Positions 18,216-27,307 of a stretch of 64,000 nucleotides of DNA are shown here, one piece after another. Numbering within the stretch: the first letter of the stretch is position 1; every line of letters starts with the position of its first letter. The notes under the pieces were generated by a model. The model saw only the letters and a program-made list of their open reading frames with translations. It was not told the DNA's origin and ran no database searches. Where the stretch lies: NCBI GenBank assembly GCA_965222315.1, contig OZ244951.1, forward strand, positions 1,550,001 through 1,614,000, in the 5' to 3' direction. Made by a program: the position numbers and the translations under genes. This DNA is from JACKII01 sp965222315. GTDB taxonomy: Bacteria > Pseudomonadota > Alphaproteobacteria > Bin95.

Positions 18216-18557
18216 TCAATGGCGGCGCAACAGAAGGCCAAGCACAACCCCGAGGCCGAGAGCGGCGGACATGCTCGTCAATGGGCGGTTCGCGACGGTG
18301 GACCGGGCGTGCAGCAGGGACTCGTTTAACTTGTCGTCCGCCTGATCGCGCAGATCCTCCGCGCGTCGTTTGGCAGCGTCATATTTCGCGCTAACTTCTT
18401 CCCGCCCTTGTTCGGCGCGGGTCTTGACGATTTTTTCTAAAGTATCAGTGAGTTTTTTGACGTCCTCTTTCAACTCCTGAACGTCTTTCTCCACCTCTGC
18501 ATAGTCAGATCGCGCAGAACTTCCGCCAGATTCACTGGTCCTGGTTCCTTGTGCCAT
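18216..18557 (-). CDS. DUF883 (ElaB/YqjD-like) membrane-anchored protein
   Basis: The start at 18557 gives 113 residues; the frame extends to 18638 but the added part is unlike the family. A long charged coiled-coil helix (EVEKDVQELKEDVKKLTDTLEK onwards, with alternating Lys/Glu/Asp) leads to a C-terminal glycine-zipper membrane hairpin, SAALGLGVVLGLLLRR, as in ElaB/YqjD. In enterobacteria these tail-anchored proteins bind ribosomes at the inner membrane in stationary phase; whether that holds here is unknown. It is first of a two-gene minus-strand unit and divergent from the alcohol dehydrogenase. Confidence 0.8.
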   Translation of the reverse strand: MAQGTRTSESGGSSARSDYAEVEKDVQELKEDVKKLTDTLEKIVKTRAEQGREEVSAKYDAAKRRAEDLRDQADDKLNESLLHARSTVANRPLTSMSAALGLGVVLGLLLRRH

Positions 18558-18799
18558 TTCAATTGCATCCTTTCTGGATTTGTCACGGAATTTTTCGGCA
18601 TCCAACGGCCGAACGCAGCCTTTTATCTGGTATGACATCCTCTGCTACGCAACCTTTACCTCAGGTTCTTTCCTGGATGGCGCCGCTGCCGCATTGTATC
18701 GTCAGGCCCGTCCAGACAATGCCTCAACACTTTGCATTTGCCGATCGAACCGGCCATGATGCGCGCCCGTTAGAGACAGGAAGCAGGGAAGCCCGACCC

Positions 18800-19906
<1,107 letters not shown>

Positions 19907-19934
19907 GGTGAACGCCGCAGGCACCCCGTGCCTG

Positions 19935-19967
19935 TTGACAGGCGGCGGGCCGGGTGCTCTATATAAA
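19935..19967 (+). promoter_or_regulatory. Likely promoter for the cobalamin riboswitch transcript
   Basis: A consensus TTGACA lies at 19935-19940 and a TATATAAA stretch at 19960-19967, spaced 19 bases, slightly long for a sigma-70 promoter. It stands just upstream of the riboswitch aptamer and after the alcohol dehydrogenase stop. Confidence 0.45.
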
Positions 19968-19969
19968 CG

Positions 19970-20163
19970 ATGTCGGTTTCCCGGTAGCCAAATGGCGCCG
20001 GGACTAAGAGGGAACACGGTGAGGCGTACCCATCAGGGACCAAGACCGTGGCTGCCCCCGCAACTGTGAACGGTGAGCGCAAGCCGCACTTGGCCACTGG
20101 GCATCAGCCCGGGAAGGCTGGCTTGAGTGACGACCCGTGAGCCAGGAGACCTGCCGGCGCCCG
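19970..20163 (+). promoter_or_regulatory. Cobalamin (adenosylcobalamin) riboswitch
   Basis: The conserved core of the B12 element is readable: GGGAACACGGTGAG at about 20010-20023, GGCTGCCCCCGCAACTGT at 20050-20067 (the B12 box), and GAGCCAGGAGACCTGCCGGC at 20139-20158. A GCAGCC/GGCTGC hairpin at 20168-20185 may belong to the expression platform. The element lies about 180 bases ahead of cbtB and should reduce cbtBA expression when cobalamin is abundant. Confidence 0.95.
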
Positions 20164-20343
20164 CATTGCAGCCCTTAACGGCTGCGGCGCGGTTTCAGCG
20201 GACGTCGGGGAGGACGTTTGGCGGAGCGCGGCCAAGCTTAGAGCCATGGCCAAAGCCGTCTGTTTATCCCCTTTGATTCTACACCAATGCCGGGTAGCCT
20301 AAATGCGCGTTATCCGGCGAAAACGGTTGATCGGAGGAATGTT

Positions 20344-20520
20344 ATGAATACCGCAGCAGTCACTATCCGGACCGCGGCCACGGCTTCGACCAAGCTGATC
20401 GCCGCGCTGGCGGTCGCAGCCGGCTTGGGCATTGTCTTTGTGACAGGCTTTTCCAACTCGGCAGCGCTGCACAACGCGGCGCACGACTACCGTCACGCTA
20501 TGGCATTTCCCTGCCACTGA
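20344..20520 (+). CDS. cbtB: Cobalt transporter subunit CbtB
   Basis: A 58-residue protein starting at 20344 behind GGAGGAAT. It has one membrane span (IAALAVAAGLGIVFVTGF) and the characteristic His-rich C-terminus HNAAHDYRHAMAFPCH, whose His and Cys residues are the presumed cobalt ligands. CbtB is found beside CbtA under B12 control in many alphaproteobacteria. Together with cbtA, 27 bases downstream, it forms a predicted cobalt uptake permease that feeds cobalamin synthesis. The preceding cobalamin riboswitch supports this. Confidence 0.93.
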   Translation: MNTAAVTIRTAATASTKLIAALAVAAGLGIVFVTGFSNSAALHNAAHDYRHAMAFPCH

Positions 20521-20547
20521 GGCGGGTTGCTTAAGGGAAGCACCGAC

Positions 20548-21306
20548 ATGCTGACACGGTTGATAACCGCGGCGCTGGCCGCAGCGGTTGTTGCTGGCCT
20601 GACGGTTTCCGTCGCCCAGCAGTTCACTACGACACCATTGATCATCGAAGCGGAGAAATACGAAGGCGGCGGCCAGGCCGCAGTAGCCGGTTCCGCACAG
20701 GTCGCCCTCCATTTAGCCGGGGGCATGATGACGGATGTGCCGCCGATATTGCTGGTTGACGGGTCTGGCGGGCACGATGAATGGGCGCCAGAGGACGGGT
20801 TGGAGCGCACACTCTATACTTCCGTAGCAGCCTTGGGCACGTATTTCGGGTTCGCGCTGGCGCTGCTTGGCGCCATGATATTGGCCGGGTCGCCGATCGA
20901 GGCGCGAAACGGGCTGATGTGGGGCGCTGCGGCTTTTGCCGTAACGGGCTTGGCGCCAGCCCTCGGCCTCCCGCCCGAACTGCCGGGTGCCGCCACTGCA
21001 GAGCTTGCCGCTCGCAAGTATTGGTGGGTCGGCACAGCGATAGTGACGGCTGCCGGGCTCTTCCTGGTGCTGCGCGTCTCAACGCGGCGGGCAATTACTC
21101 TCGGCGTCGTGCTGATAGCGGTGCCACATTTGATTGGCGCGCCCCACCTGCAAGAACTCACGAGCAATGTGCCCTCGGAACTCTCAGGCCAATTCGCATC
21201 GGCATCGCTGGTCGTACATGCCCTTGGATGGGCGATTACCGGCGCAGTCGCCGGCTATGTGTGGGAGAGGCTCAGCGCTCACGAAGGCCTGACGGTTTCA
21301 GCCTGA
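20548..21306 (+). CDS. cbtA: Cobalt transporter subunit CbtA
   Basis: The ATG at 20548 follows AAGGGAAG; a TTG at 20527 in frame is less likely. The 252-residue protein has about five membrane spans, beginning LITAALAAAVVAGLTVSVAQ, with family features LGTYFGFALALLG, GLPPELPGA and YWWVGTAIVTAAG. CbtA is the membrane partner of CbtB in predicted B12-regulated cobalt uptake. It is the last gene of the riboswitch unit and convergent with a methyltransferase gene 35 bases away. Transport has been inferred for the family from regulation and gene context more than from biochemistry. Confidence 0.93.
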   Translation: MLTRLITAALAAAVVAGLTVSVAQQFTTTPLIIEAEKYEGGGQAAVAGSAQVALHLAGGMMTDVPPILLVDGSGGHDEWAPEDGLERTLYTSVAALGTYFGFALALLGAMILAGSPIEARNGLMWGAAAFAVTGLAPALGLPPELPGAATAELAARKYWWVGTAIVTAAGLFLVLRVSTRRAITLGVVLIAVPHLIGAPHLQELTSNVPSELSGQFASASLVVHALGWAITGAVAGYVWERLSAHEGLTVSA

Positions 21307-21363
21307 CGGCGGTTCTTGAAGTCTGCAGGCGGGCCGGCGCTCTAACTTTTTGTCGCCGTCAGG
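21302..21363. terminator. Long-loop hairpin between convergent cbtA and methyltransferase genes
   Basis: A perfect 10-base stem, CCTGACGGCG at 21302-21311 and CGCCGTCAGG at 21354-21363, encloses about 42 bases containing CTTTTT. It overlaps both gene ends. The large loop makes its terminator role uncertain. Confidence 0.35.
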
Positions 21364-22136
21364 ATGTGGGCCGCAATCGGCATCACGATTTCACCTGACG
21401 GTACGACGAACCGCGCCAGGGCTGTCTCACAGGCAGCGGCCAATTTGCCCATCGCCGTCTGATCAAGGCTCTCCGCCAGCGGGGAGCCTTTGACTTCGAT
21501 GCGGACGAATTCGCCGACAGACGGGAATCGTACCTCCCCGCGGTGCAGCGCGACCTTGCCGCCCGGAATGCTGGCTTCCCGGGCGGCGTCCATCAACTCC
21601 GCGGCATCTCCCATCACGAAGGGGGCGGCGAACACCGTGGCGGCCTCCGCGCCAACCAGCGGCGCGGCGATATCCACCAGTGTCTTATAACCCTCTGCCT
21701 CCTCGACCGATGCCCAGACGGCTATTGCCAGACGGCCGCCCGGCGAGAGCACTCGCACCATTTCGCGCAGCGCCTGGGTGCGGTCCGGCATGAACATCAG
21801 ACCGAATTGGCTAATCACCGCGGTGAATGATCGGTCAAGGAATGGGAGCGCGGCCGCGTCACCCTGGTGCCAATCGATGCCGGGCTCCTGCTGTTTTGCG
21901 ACGGCGAGCATCCCTTCGTTCAGGTCGATGCCAGTGACGCCGCCGCCGGTCCGGCGCAGGGCCTCCCGGGCGAGCACCCCGGTTCCGCAGGCAACATCCA
22001 GGACAAGATCGCCGGGGCCAATATTTGCAGCGTCGGCCACACGCGGCGCCCAGGCGCCGAAAATCGCCGGCACAAAGGAGCGCTCATAGACTTCTGCGGC
22101 CTCTGTTGAAACTTGCCAACTATCGGGAGCCGTCAT
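21342..22136 (-). CDS. Class I SAM-dependent methyltransferase
   Basis: A 264-residue protein with the UbiE/COQ5-like Rossmann methyltransferase pattern: VLDVACGTGVLAREALRR (motif I), TGIDLNEGMLAVAK, WHQGDAAALPFLDRSFTAVI, and EMVRVLSPGGRLAIAVW. The C-terminal half is variable and presumably sets the acceptor. It is likely cytoplasmic and acts on a small molecule. Its neighbours (cbtA opposite, an acetyltransferase 129 bases upstream) do not reveal the acceptor. Confidence 0.88.
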   Translation of the reverse strand: MTAPDSWQVSTEAAEVYERSFVPAIFGAWAPRVADAANIGPGDLVLDVACGTGVLAREALRRTGGGVTGIDLNEGMLAVAKQQEPGIDWHQGDAAALPFLDRSFTAVISQFGLMFMPDRTQALREMVRVLSPGGRLAIAVWASVEEAEGYKTLVDIAAPLVGAEAATVFAAPFVMGDAAELMDAAREASIPGGKVALHRGEVRFPSVGEFVRIEVKGSPLAESLDQTAMGKLAAACETALARFVVPSGEIVMPIAAHILTATKS

Positions 22137-22265
22137 GGCACACCTCCATTATTCGCCCCAAGCATCAGCCCAGTATCAGCGCTAATTCAGTACTATTCAG
22201 CCACCAAATTTACATAATGCCGGCCGCCCGCGATGTGAAGAATGTCACCGACCCGCGCGCCGCCG

Positions 22266-23429
22266 CTAGCCGCCTTTCTTGAATGGCGAGTAATCCATCA
22301 GGATATCGATATCTTCGTCCACCGCTTCCCGCTCCCGGCGGAGGAAGTCCGCAACCGCGCGTCGAAAGCCTGGATGGGAAATATAGTGGGCGCTGTAGGT
22401 GGCCTTCGGCAGGTAGCCGCGCTGGATCTTGTGCTGACCCTGTGCGCCCGCCTCGACCCGTTGCAGGCCTTGTTCGATGGCGTGTTCAATCGCCTGATAG
22501 TAACAGGCTTCGAAATGCAGGTTCTTGAACCGCGCCAGCGCTCCCCAATTCCGCCCGTAGAGCGCATTGGAGCCTTGGAGGTTCAGTGCCCCGGCCACCG
22601 CCTTGCCCTCATACTCGCAGAACACCAGCACCACCTTCTCCCGCAGCCTCTCCTGAAGCAGGTCGAAGAATCCGCGTTTCAGGTAGTCCCAGCCCCATTT
22701 CCGGTCGGTTGTACTGCGGTAGAAGCGGTAAAAGGCGTCCCAATGCTCTGGCTTCAGGTCGTCGCCAGAGAGCCTGCGGATCGTCACGCCCGCATCTACC
22801 ACTGCCTGGCGTTCCTTTCGGATATTCTTGCGCTTACGGCTGGAGAGGGCGGCCAGGAAGTCATCGAATGTCTCGTAACCTTTGTTTTCCCAATGGAATT
22901 GCTGGCCCTGCCGCTGCAGAAAGCCATGCTCCGCCAACGCTTCCCACTGTTCTTGTGGCAGAAAGTTGACGTGCACCGATGACGCCTCATGCGCCTCGCA
23001 CAGTTTGACGAGGCCTGCCGCCAGGGTCGCCGTCACGCGGGCCTTATCGGCTTCCGGATGGATCAGCAGGCGCGGCCCCGGCACTGGCGAGAATGGCACG
23101 CCCGCTACGATCTTCGGGTAATACCTGCCGCCCGCATTCTCCAGGGCATGGGCCCAGCCGTGGTCGAAGACATACTCGCCCTGGCTATGGCTTTTCAGGT
23201 AGGCGGCCACGGCTCCGATCGGGCGGCCGTCCTCGTCTTCCAACACCAGATGGGTCGGTCCCCAGCCCTCATCCTCCACCGCCGAGCCGGAATCCTCCAG
23301 CGCGGAGAGGAAGGCGTGGCTGACAAAAGGGTTTTCAGGTCCAGCGCAAGCGTCCCAAGCCGCCGGGTCGATCTCGGCAAGGCGGTTGATGATCTTCAGT
23401 GCAACGGGCTCGTCGCCGCCGTCGGCCAT
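22266..23429 (-). CDS. GNAT/FemAB-like N-acyltransferase (peptidogalycan biosynthesis-type, PF04339)
   Basis: A 387-residue protein of a family with two tandem acyltransferase-fold halves. Recognisable segments are NPFVSHAFLSALEDSGS near the N-terminus, GPRLLIHPEADK, HVNFLPQEQWEAL, SSRKRKNIRKERQAV (a basic motif), FYRFYRSTTDRKWG and RVEAGAQGQHKIQRGYLP. The family is common in proteobacteria, is annotated as related to FemAB aminoacyl transferases, and has no firm substrate. No signal peptide or membrane span is seen. It lies between methyltransferase and hydrolase genes on the same strand and may be co-transcribed with the hydrolase upstream. Confidence 0.85.
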   Translation of the reverse strand: MADGGDEPVALKIINRLAEIDPAAWDACAGPENPFVSHAFLSALEDSGSAVEDEGWGPTHLVLEDEDGRPIGAVAAYLKSHSQGEYVFDHGWAHALENAGGRYYPKIVAGVPFSPVPGPRLLIHPEADKARVTATLAAGLVKLCEAHEASSVHVNFLPQEQWEALAEHGFLQRQGQQFHWENKGYETFDDFLAALSSRKRKNIRKERQAVVDAGVTIRRLSGDDLKPEHWDAFYRFYRSTTDRKWGWDYLKRGFFDLLQERLREKVVLVFCEYEGKAVAGALNLQGSNALYGRNWGALARFKNLHFEACYYQAIEHAIEQGLQRVEAGAQGQHKIQRGYLPKATYSAHYISHPGFRRAVADFLRREREAVDEDIDILMDYSPFKKGG

Positions 23430-23490
23430 GGTCGGAAGCTCCGCGTTACGGGTTCAACCAGTATGGCAGAGCCCGCGGCAGCCCGAAAGC

Positions 23491-24324
23491 CTACCGGGCT
23501 AGGAACTCGCGGATCACACCGATCTGACGGTCGTCCACCAGGCCGGGGCAGTGGCCGGCGCCGGGCACCTCCAGCACCTCCGCCTTCGGGCCGGTGGTCT
23601 TCATCCGCTCCACCGTGTCGCGGGTCAGCAGCTTCGAGTCCAGGCCCCAGACGGCCAGCACGGGGCAGGCAATCTTTTCCCACTGGTCCCAGTTGTCGGT
23701 GGAGCCCATGGACCGCGACTGCGCGAGGCCCGGATCGTAGTCCAGGCCCCATTCCGTATCCGCAATCTGGCGGAGCGAGTCGCGGCCGAACTGCTCCCAT
23801 TCTGCCTCCGTGAAGGGGCCGAGGGCGGTGCGGTTCTCCCGCACCCAGGTGATGCCCTCCGCCTCGCTGGCGAAACGGTTGTCGAGGCCAAAGCTCGCGC
23901 CATTGTCCCGGCGCCCTTCGGCGGGCACGTAGGGACCGATGTCGTTCAATACCAGCTTGCGGATGGGCGAGGTCTCCATCGCGGCGATGCGCATGCCGAT
24001 GCTGCCGCCCATGGAGGTGCCAATCCAATCCACCTGCTGTGCCCCCGTCATAGCGATGATCTCGCCAACCACCGTATCGTAGAGTGGATTGCCGTAGAGG
24101 CTTTTGTCGTCCATCCACTCGCTCTGTCCGCGGCCCGGCATATCCACTGCGACGACGTAGTAAAGGTCCGACAGCGCCTCTGCGATCACGTCGAAGTCCC
24201 GCGCATTGCGGCTGATGCCATGCATACAGATCAGCACGTTCGGGTTCGTGGCTTCCCCATGGGTGCGGTAGCCGACAGTGTAGTGCTGGCCATACCAGTA
24301 GTACTGGAGAAATTGCTGCTGCAT
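23491..24324 (-). CDS. Alpha/beta-fold hydrolase
   Basis: A 277-residue protein with the oxyanion motif CMHGISRNARDFD, the nucleophile elbow WIGTSMGGSIGM (Ser), an acidic residue in VWGLDSKLL and the catalytic His in PGAGHCPGL. VAVDMPGRGQSEW is typical of the esterase/C-C-bond hydrolase branch. Substrate is unknown. Two more hydrolases of the same superfamily lie at 29504 and 30445, and all surround an acyl-CoA degradation block, suggesting thioester or ester cleavage. It is divergent from the dehydrogenase gene at 24516. Confidence 0.88.
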   Translation of the reverse strand: MQQQFLQYYWYGQHYTVGYRTHGEATNPNVLICMHGISRNARDFDVIAEALSDLYYVVAVDMPGRGQSEWMDDKSLYGNPLYDTVVGEIIAMTGAQQVDWIGTSMGGSIGMRIAAMETSPIRKLVLNDIGPYVPAEGRRDNGASFGLDNRFASEAEGITWVRENRTALGPFTEAEWEQFGRDSLRQIADTEWGLDYDPGLAQSRSMGSTDNWDQWEKIACPVLAVWGLDSKLLTRDTVERMKTTGPKAEVLEVPGAGHCPGLVDDRQIGVIREFLAR

Positions 24325-24515
24325 GGGGGAGAATCCTTAGGCGTGACGGATGCTGGCTCGGCGACAGGCTACGCCTTCGGTGCAGAAAATAAACCGCCCT
24401 TTGGCCCCGCGAATTTCTGCGTGGACGTATCGCCTTCTACTGACAGCCGCCAATTCCGCGCTAAAGTCCCGACCCAACCGCAAAACATCCAACACCCACC
24501 AGAGGAAATCCCATC

Positions 24516-25397
24516 ATGGAAATCGGTTATGTCGGCCTCGGCGCCATGGGGGGAGCATTGGCCCGCCGCCTGATGCTGTCCCACAAGCTGCATGTCCTCG
24601 ACCTGCGCCCGGACGTGGTGCAAGGCTTCACGGACAAGGGCGCGGTGCCGGCCCAGAATGGCGCGGCGCTGGCGGCGGCTTGTGACGTGGTGCTGACCTG
24701 CCTGCCGCGCTCCGAGAACGTGCGGGAGGCGATTTTCGGGCCGGGCGGCCTGGCCGAAGGGCTCTCGCCCGGCAAGATCCTGGTCGACCAGACTTCCGGC
24801 GACCCGGACGTCACCCGCATCATGGCCGCTGAGTTGGCCGAGCGCGGTGTCACGCTCATCGACGCGCCAGTCTCAGGCGGCCCGGCGGGCGCGGATGCGG
24901 GCACTATCGCCATCATGGTCGGCGGCCCGTTGGAGGCATTCGAGAAGGTCCGGCCCTACCTCGAAAGCATTAGCCCCAACGTCATGCACTGCGGCGACAC
25001 CGGCAACGGCCATGTGGTGAAGATCGTCAACAACACCATCGCCGCCTGCAACCGCCTCGCCATGTACGAGGCCGTGGCGGTGGGCAAGAAATACGGCCTG
25101 ACCCTGCAAACGATGTCGGACGTCATCAACAAGTCCTCCGGGCGCAGCGGTGCGACTGAGCGCACCCTGCCCGCCATGCTAAAGGGCGAGCAGGCCTCCA
25201 ACTTCGCCATCGGCCTGATGCTGAAAGACGTGAGTCTGGGTGCGAAGCTCGGCATCAATGCCGGCGCGCCAATGCTGATCGCCAATGTGGTGCGCGGCAT
25301 GCTACAGGCAGGCACCTACGAACTGGGCGAAAGCGCGAACCTGGACGATATTGTCCAGCAGATTGAAGCCTGGGCCGATGTGAAAATTGCCGACTAG
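24516..25397 (+). CDS. 3-hydroxyisobutyrate dehydrogenase-like NAD(P)-dependent oxidoreductase
   Basis: A 293-residue beta-hydroxyacid dehydrogenase: GYVGLGAMGGALARRLM at the N-terminus binds the nucleotide, VDQTSGDPDVTR, DAPVSGGPAGADAGTIAIMV (substrate-binding signature), and the catalytic Lys in GHVVKIVNNTIAACN. The family oxidises 3-hydroxyacids such as 3-hydroxyisobutyrate, tartronate semialdehyde partners or related compounds. A following nitroreductase starts 13 bases after its stop, so they are co-transcribed. Upstream 24325-24515 is the divergent promoter region shared with the hydrolase. Confidence 0.9.
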   Translation: MEIGYVGLGAMGGALARRLMLSHKLHVLDLRPDVVQGFTDKGAVPAQNGAALAAACDVVLTCLPRSENVREAIFGPGGLAEGLSPGKILVDQTSGDPDVTRIMAAELAERGVTLIDAPVSGGPAGADAGTIAIMVGGPLEAFEKVRPYLESISPNVMHCGDTGNGHVVKIVNNTIAACNRLAMYEAVAVGKKYGLTLQTMSDVINKSSGRSGATERTLPAMLKGEQASNFAIGLMLKDVSLGAKLGINAGAPMLIANVVRGMLQAGTYELGESANLDDIVQQIEAWADVKIAD

Positions 25398-25409
25398 AAA
25401 GAGACAGTG

Positions 25410-26087
25410 ATGGAATTCCAAGACTTGGTGCGCACCCGCCGCAGCGTCCGCGGCTACAAGCCTGACCCCGTGCCGCGCGCGGTAATCGAGGAGATCATCG
25501 CCACCGCCGCTGGCGCCCCTTCCTCCATGAACACCCAACCCTGGCACGTCCACGTCATAGCGGGCGAGCTTCTGGACGAGGTGCGCCGCCGCAACATGGA
25601 AGGCATGGCCGCGCAGGAGGAGCCGAAACGGGACATCAAGACCCATGACGGCTACCACGGCATCCACCGTCACCGGCAGGTGGAAATCGCGAAGAAGCTG
25701 TTCTCGGCGATGGAAATCGACCGCTACGACAAGGAAAAGCGCCACGACTGGGTGCTGCGCGGCTTCCGCCAGTTCGACGCGCCGGTCTCCCTTATCCTGA
25801 CTGTGGACCGGGATCTGGCGAGCGGCGTTACCTGCATTTTCGATACCGGCGCCCTCAGCTACGGCCTGGTGCTGGCCGCATGGGACCGCGGCCTGGGCAC
25901 GGTGGTCAATGGCCAGGGAATCTCCCGCTCCGATATCGTGCGCGAGGTTTGCGGCATCCCGGACGAGGAGGTTATCGTTACCGCCATCGCTATGGGCTAC
26001 CCCAATGACGAGTTCGCCGCCAACCACGTGAAGGCCGACCGCGAAAGCGTTGCGGACATCGCGCGCTTCCACGGCTTCGGCGATTGA
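25410..26087 (+). CDS. Nitroreductase family protein
   Basis: A 225-residue FMN-dependent protein starting at the ATG at 25410, one base after an alternative GTG at 25407. LVRTRRSVRGYKPDPVPR and AAGAPSSMNTQPWHVHV are the FMN-binding motifs of the NfsA/FRP-like family, and GLGTVVNGQGI plus the C-terminal IAMGYPNDEF fit the dimer core. Members reduce nitro, quinone or enone groups; a few act on ring structures such as dehalogenation or BluB substrates. It follows the 3-hydroxyacid dehydrogenase in an apparent two-gene unit and precedes a terminator-like hairpin. Confidence 0.88.
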   Translation: MEFQDLVRTRRSVRGYKPDPVPRAVIEEIIATAAGAPSSMNTQPWHVHVIAGELLDEVRRRNMEGMAAQEEPKRDIKTHDGYHGIHRHRQVEIAKKLFSAMEIDRYDKEKRHDWVLRGFRQFDAPVSLILTVDRDLASGVTCIFDTGALSYGLVLAAWDRGLGTVVNGQGISRSDIVREVCGIPDEEVIVTAIAMGYPNDEFAANHVKADRESVADIARFHGFGD

Positions 26088-26090
26088 AGT

Positions 26091-26127
26091 GGAGAAGGGG
26101 CCGTGACAAGCCTCTAGGCCCCTCTCC
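26091..26127 (+). terminator. Terminator-like hairpin after the nitroreductase gene
   Basis: GGAGAAGGGGCC and GGCCCCTCTCC pair with one bulged A around a 14-base loop. There is no run of T after the stem, so it may be Rho-assisted or only stabilise the mRNA. Confidence 0.5.
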
Positions 26128-26200
26128 GAACTCCGGCTAGGCTGCTGCGGCCAAGAAAAATAGTACGCTGGCCGCACGCTGCCTGCGTTGGAGGAAACAG

Positions 26201-27262
26201 ATGGCCGACCGTGACACGATCATTGTCGATACGGCAGAGCGCATTTTCCGCGACCGCTGTGACCCGCAAACCGTCACCAGCGCCAAGGACGAAAGCTGGA
26301 AACAGCCGCTCTGGGAGGCGCTGGAGGAATCCGGCCTGACGTTGACCTGGGTCTCGGACGAGGTCGGCGGTGCAGGCGCCACCATGATGGACGGTTTCGA
26401 TGTGCTGCGCGTAGCGGGCAAGTACGCCGTACCCGTGCCGCTCGCCGAGACCTTGCTGGCAGGCTGGCTCCTTGCGACCGGTGGCATCACCTGCCCGGCG
26501 GGTCCGATGAGCGCCGCTCCGGTGCGGGAGAAAGACCGGATCACGCTTGGCGCAGACGGCAGGCTCTCCGGCATGGCCCAGCGGGTTCCCTTCGCGCCGG
26601 ATGCGCAAATCTTCGCCGTGCTGGCGGAGAAGGACGGCGCGTCCTACGTCGCGCTGGTCAATGCCGCCGACTGCCGGATCGCGCCCGGCCAGACCATCGC
26701 GCACGACCCGCAAGGCATGGTGGACTTCACCGGTGTTACGCCCACCGCCTGCGAAGCGGTCCCGATTACGGCCTTCGACCTGCTGTTGCTCGGGGCGGCG
26801 GCTCGCTCTGCCATGATCGCTGGCGCGCTGGAGGCGACCATGAACATCTCCGTGCAGTACGCCCAGGAGCGCAAGGCTTTCGGCCGCAACATCGGCGGCT
26901 TCCAGGCAGTGCAGCACAATCTCTCCCGCCTGGCGTGCGAGGCCGCCGCCGCCGCCGCCGCTTCCAGTTCCGCTGCTGACGCCATCGACCGCGAGCAGTG
27001 CCTGGAGGGCGACGCCATGCTGCTGGAGATCGCCGGGGCCAAGATCCGCTGCGGGGAGGCCGCGGGGCAGGGCGCAGCCATCGCTCACCAGGCGCACGGC
27101 GCCATCGGCTTCACCAATGAGCACGTGCTGCACCGTTTTACCCAGCGCCTTTGGGCCTGGCGTGACGAGTATGGCAGCGAGAGCGCCTGGGCCGTGCGGC
27201 TCGGCGAGAGCGTTGCGCGGAACGGCGCGGATTCGCTCTGGCCGCTCGTGGCATCCAGATAA
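26201..27262 (+). CDS. Acyl-CoA dehydrogenase family protein (small, diverged subunit)
   Basis: A 353-residue protein with GGAGGAAA before the start. Family traits are RKAFGRNIGGFQAVQHNLSR and QAHGAIGFTNEHVLHRFTQR in the C-terminal domain, but the N-terminal and middle domains are diverged and an Ala-rich stretch interrupts the helical core around residues 247-262. A partner dehydrogenase starts 46 bases downstream, so the two probably form a heteromeric enzyme, a known pattern for branched or cyclic acyl-CoA substrates. Whether this subunit is catalytic is uncertain. Confidence 0.85.
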   Translation: MADRDTIIVDTAERIFRDRCDPQTVTSAKDESWKQPLWEALEESGLTLTWVSDEVGGAGATMMDGFDVLRVAGKYAVPVPLAETLLAGWLLATGGITCPAGPMSAAPVREKDRITLGADGRLSGMAQRVPFAPDAQIFAVLAEKDGASYVALVNAADCRIAPGQTIAHDPQGMVDFTGVTPTACEAVPITAFDLLLLGAAARSAMIAGALEATMNISVQYAQERKAFGRNIGGFQAVQHNLSRLACEAAAAAAASSSAADAIDREQCLEGDAMLLEIAGAKIRCGEAAGQGAAIAHQAHGAIGFTNEHVLHRFTQRLWAWRDEYGSESAWAVRLGESVARNGADSLWPLVASR

Positions 27263-27307
27263 GCTTGCTCCCCGCTAGGCCCGCATTCCGATAAGGACAC
27301 GCTACTC

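Noticed and set aside
18551..18799. N-terminal extension of the alcohol dehydrogenase
   Set aside because: The added 83 residues are unlike the family and overlap the promoter region; ATG at 18800 gives the standard length.
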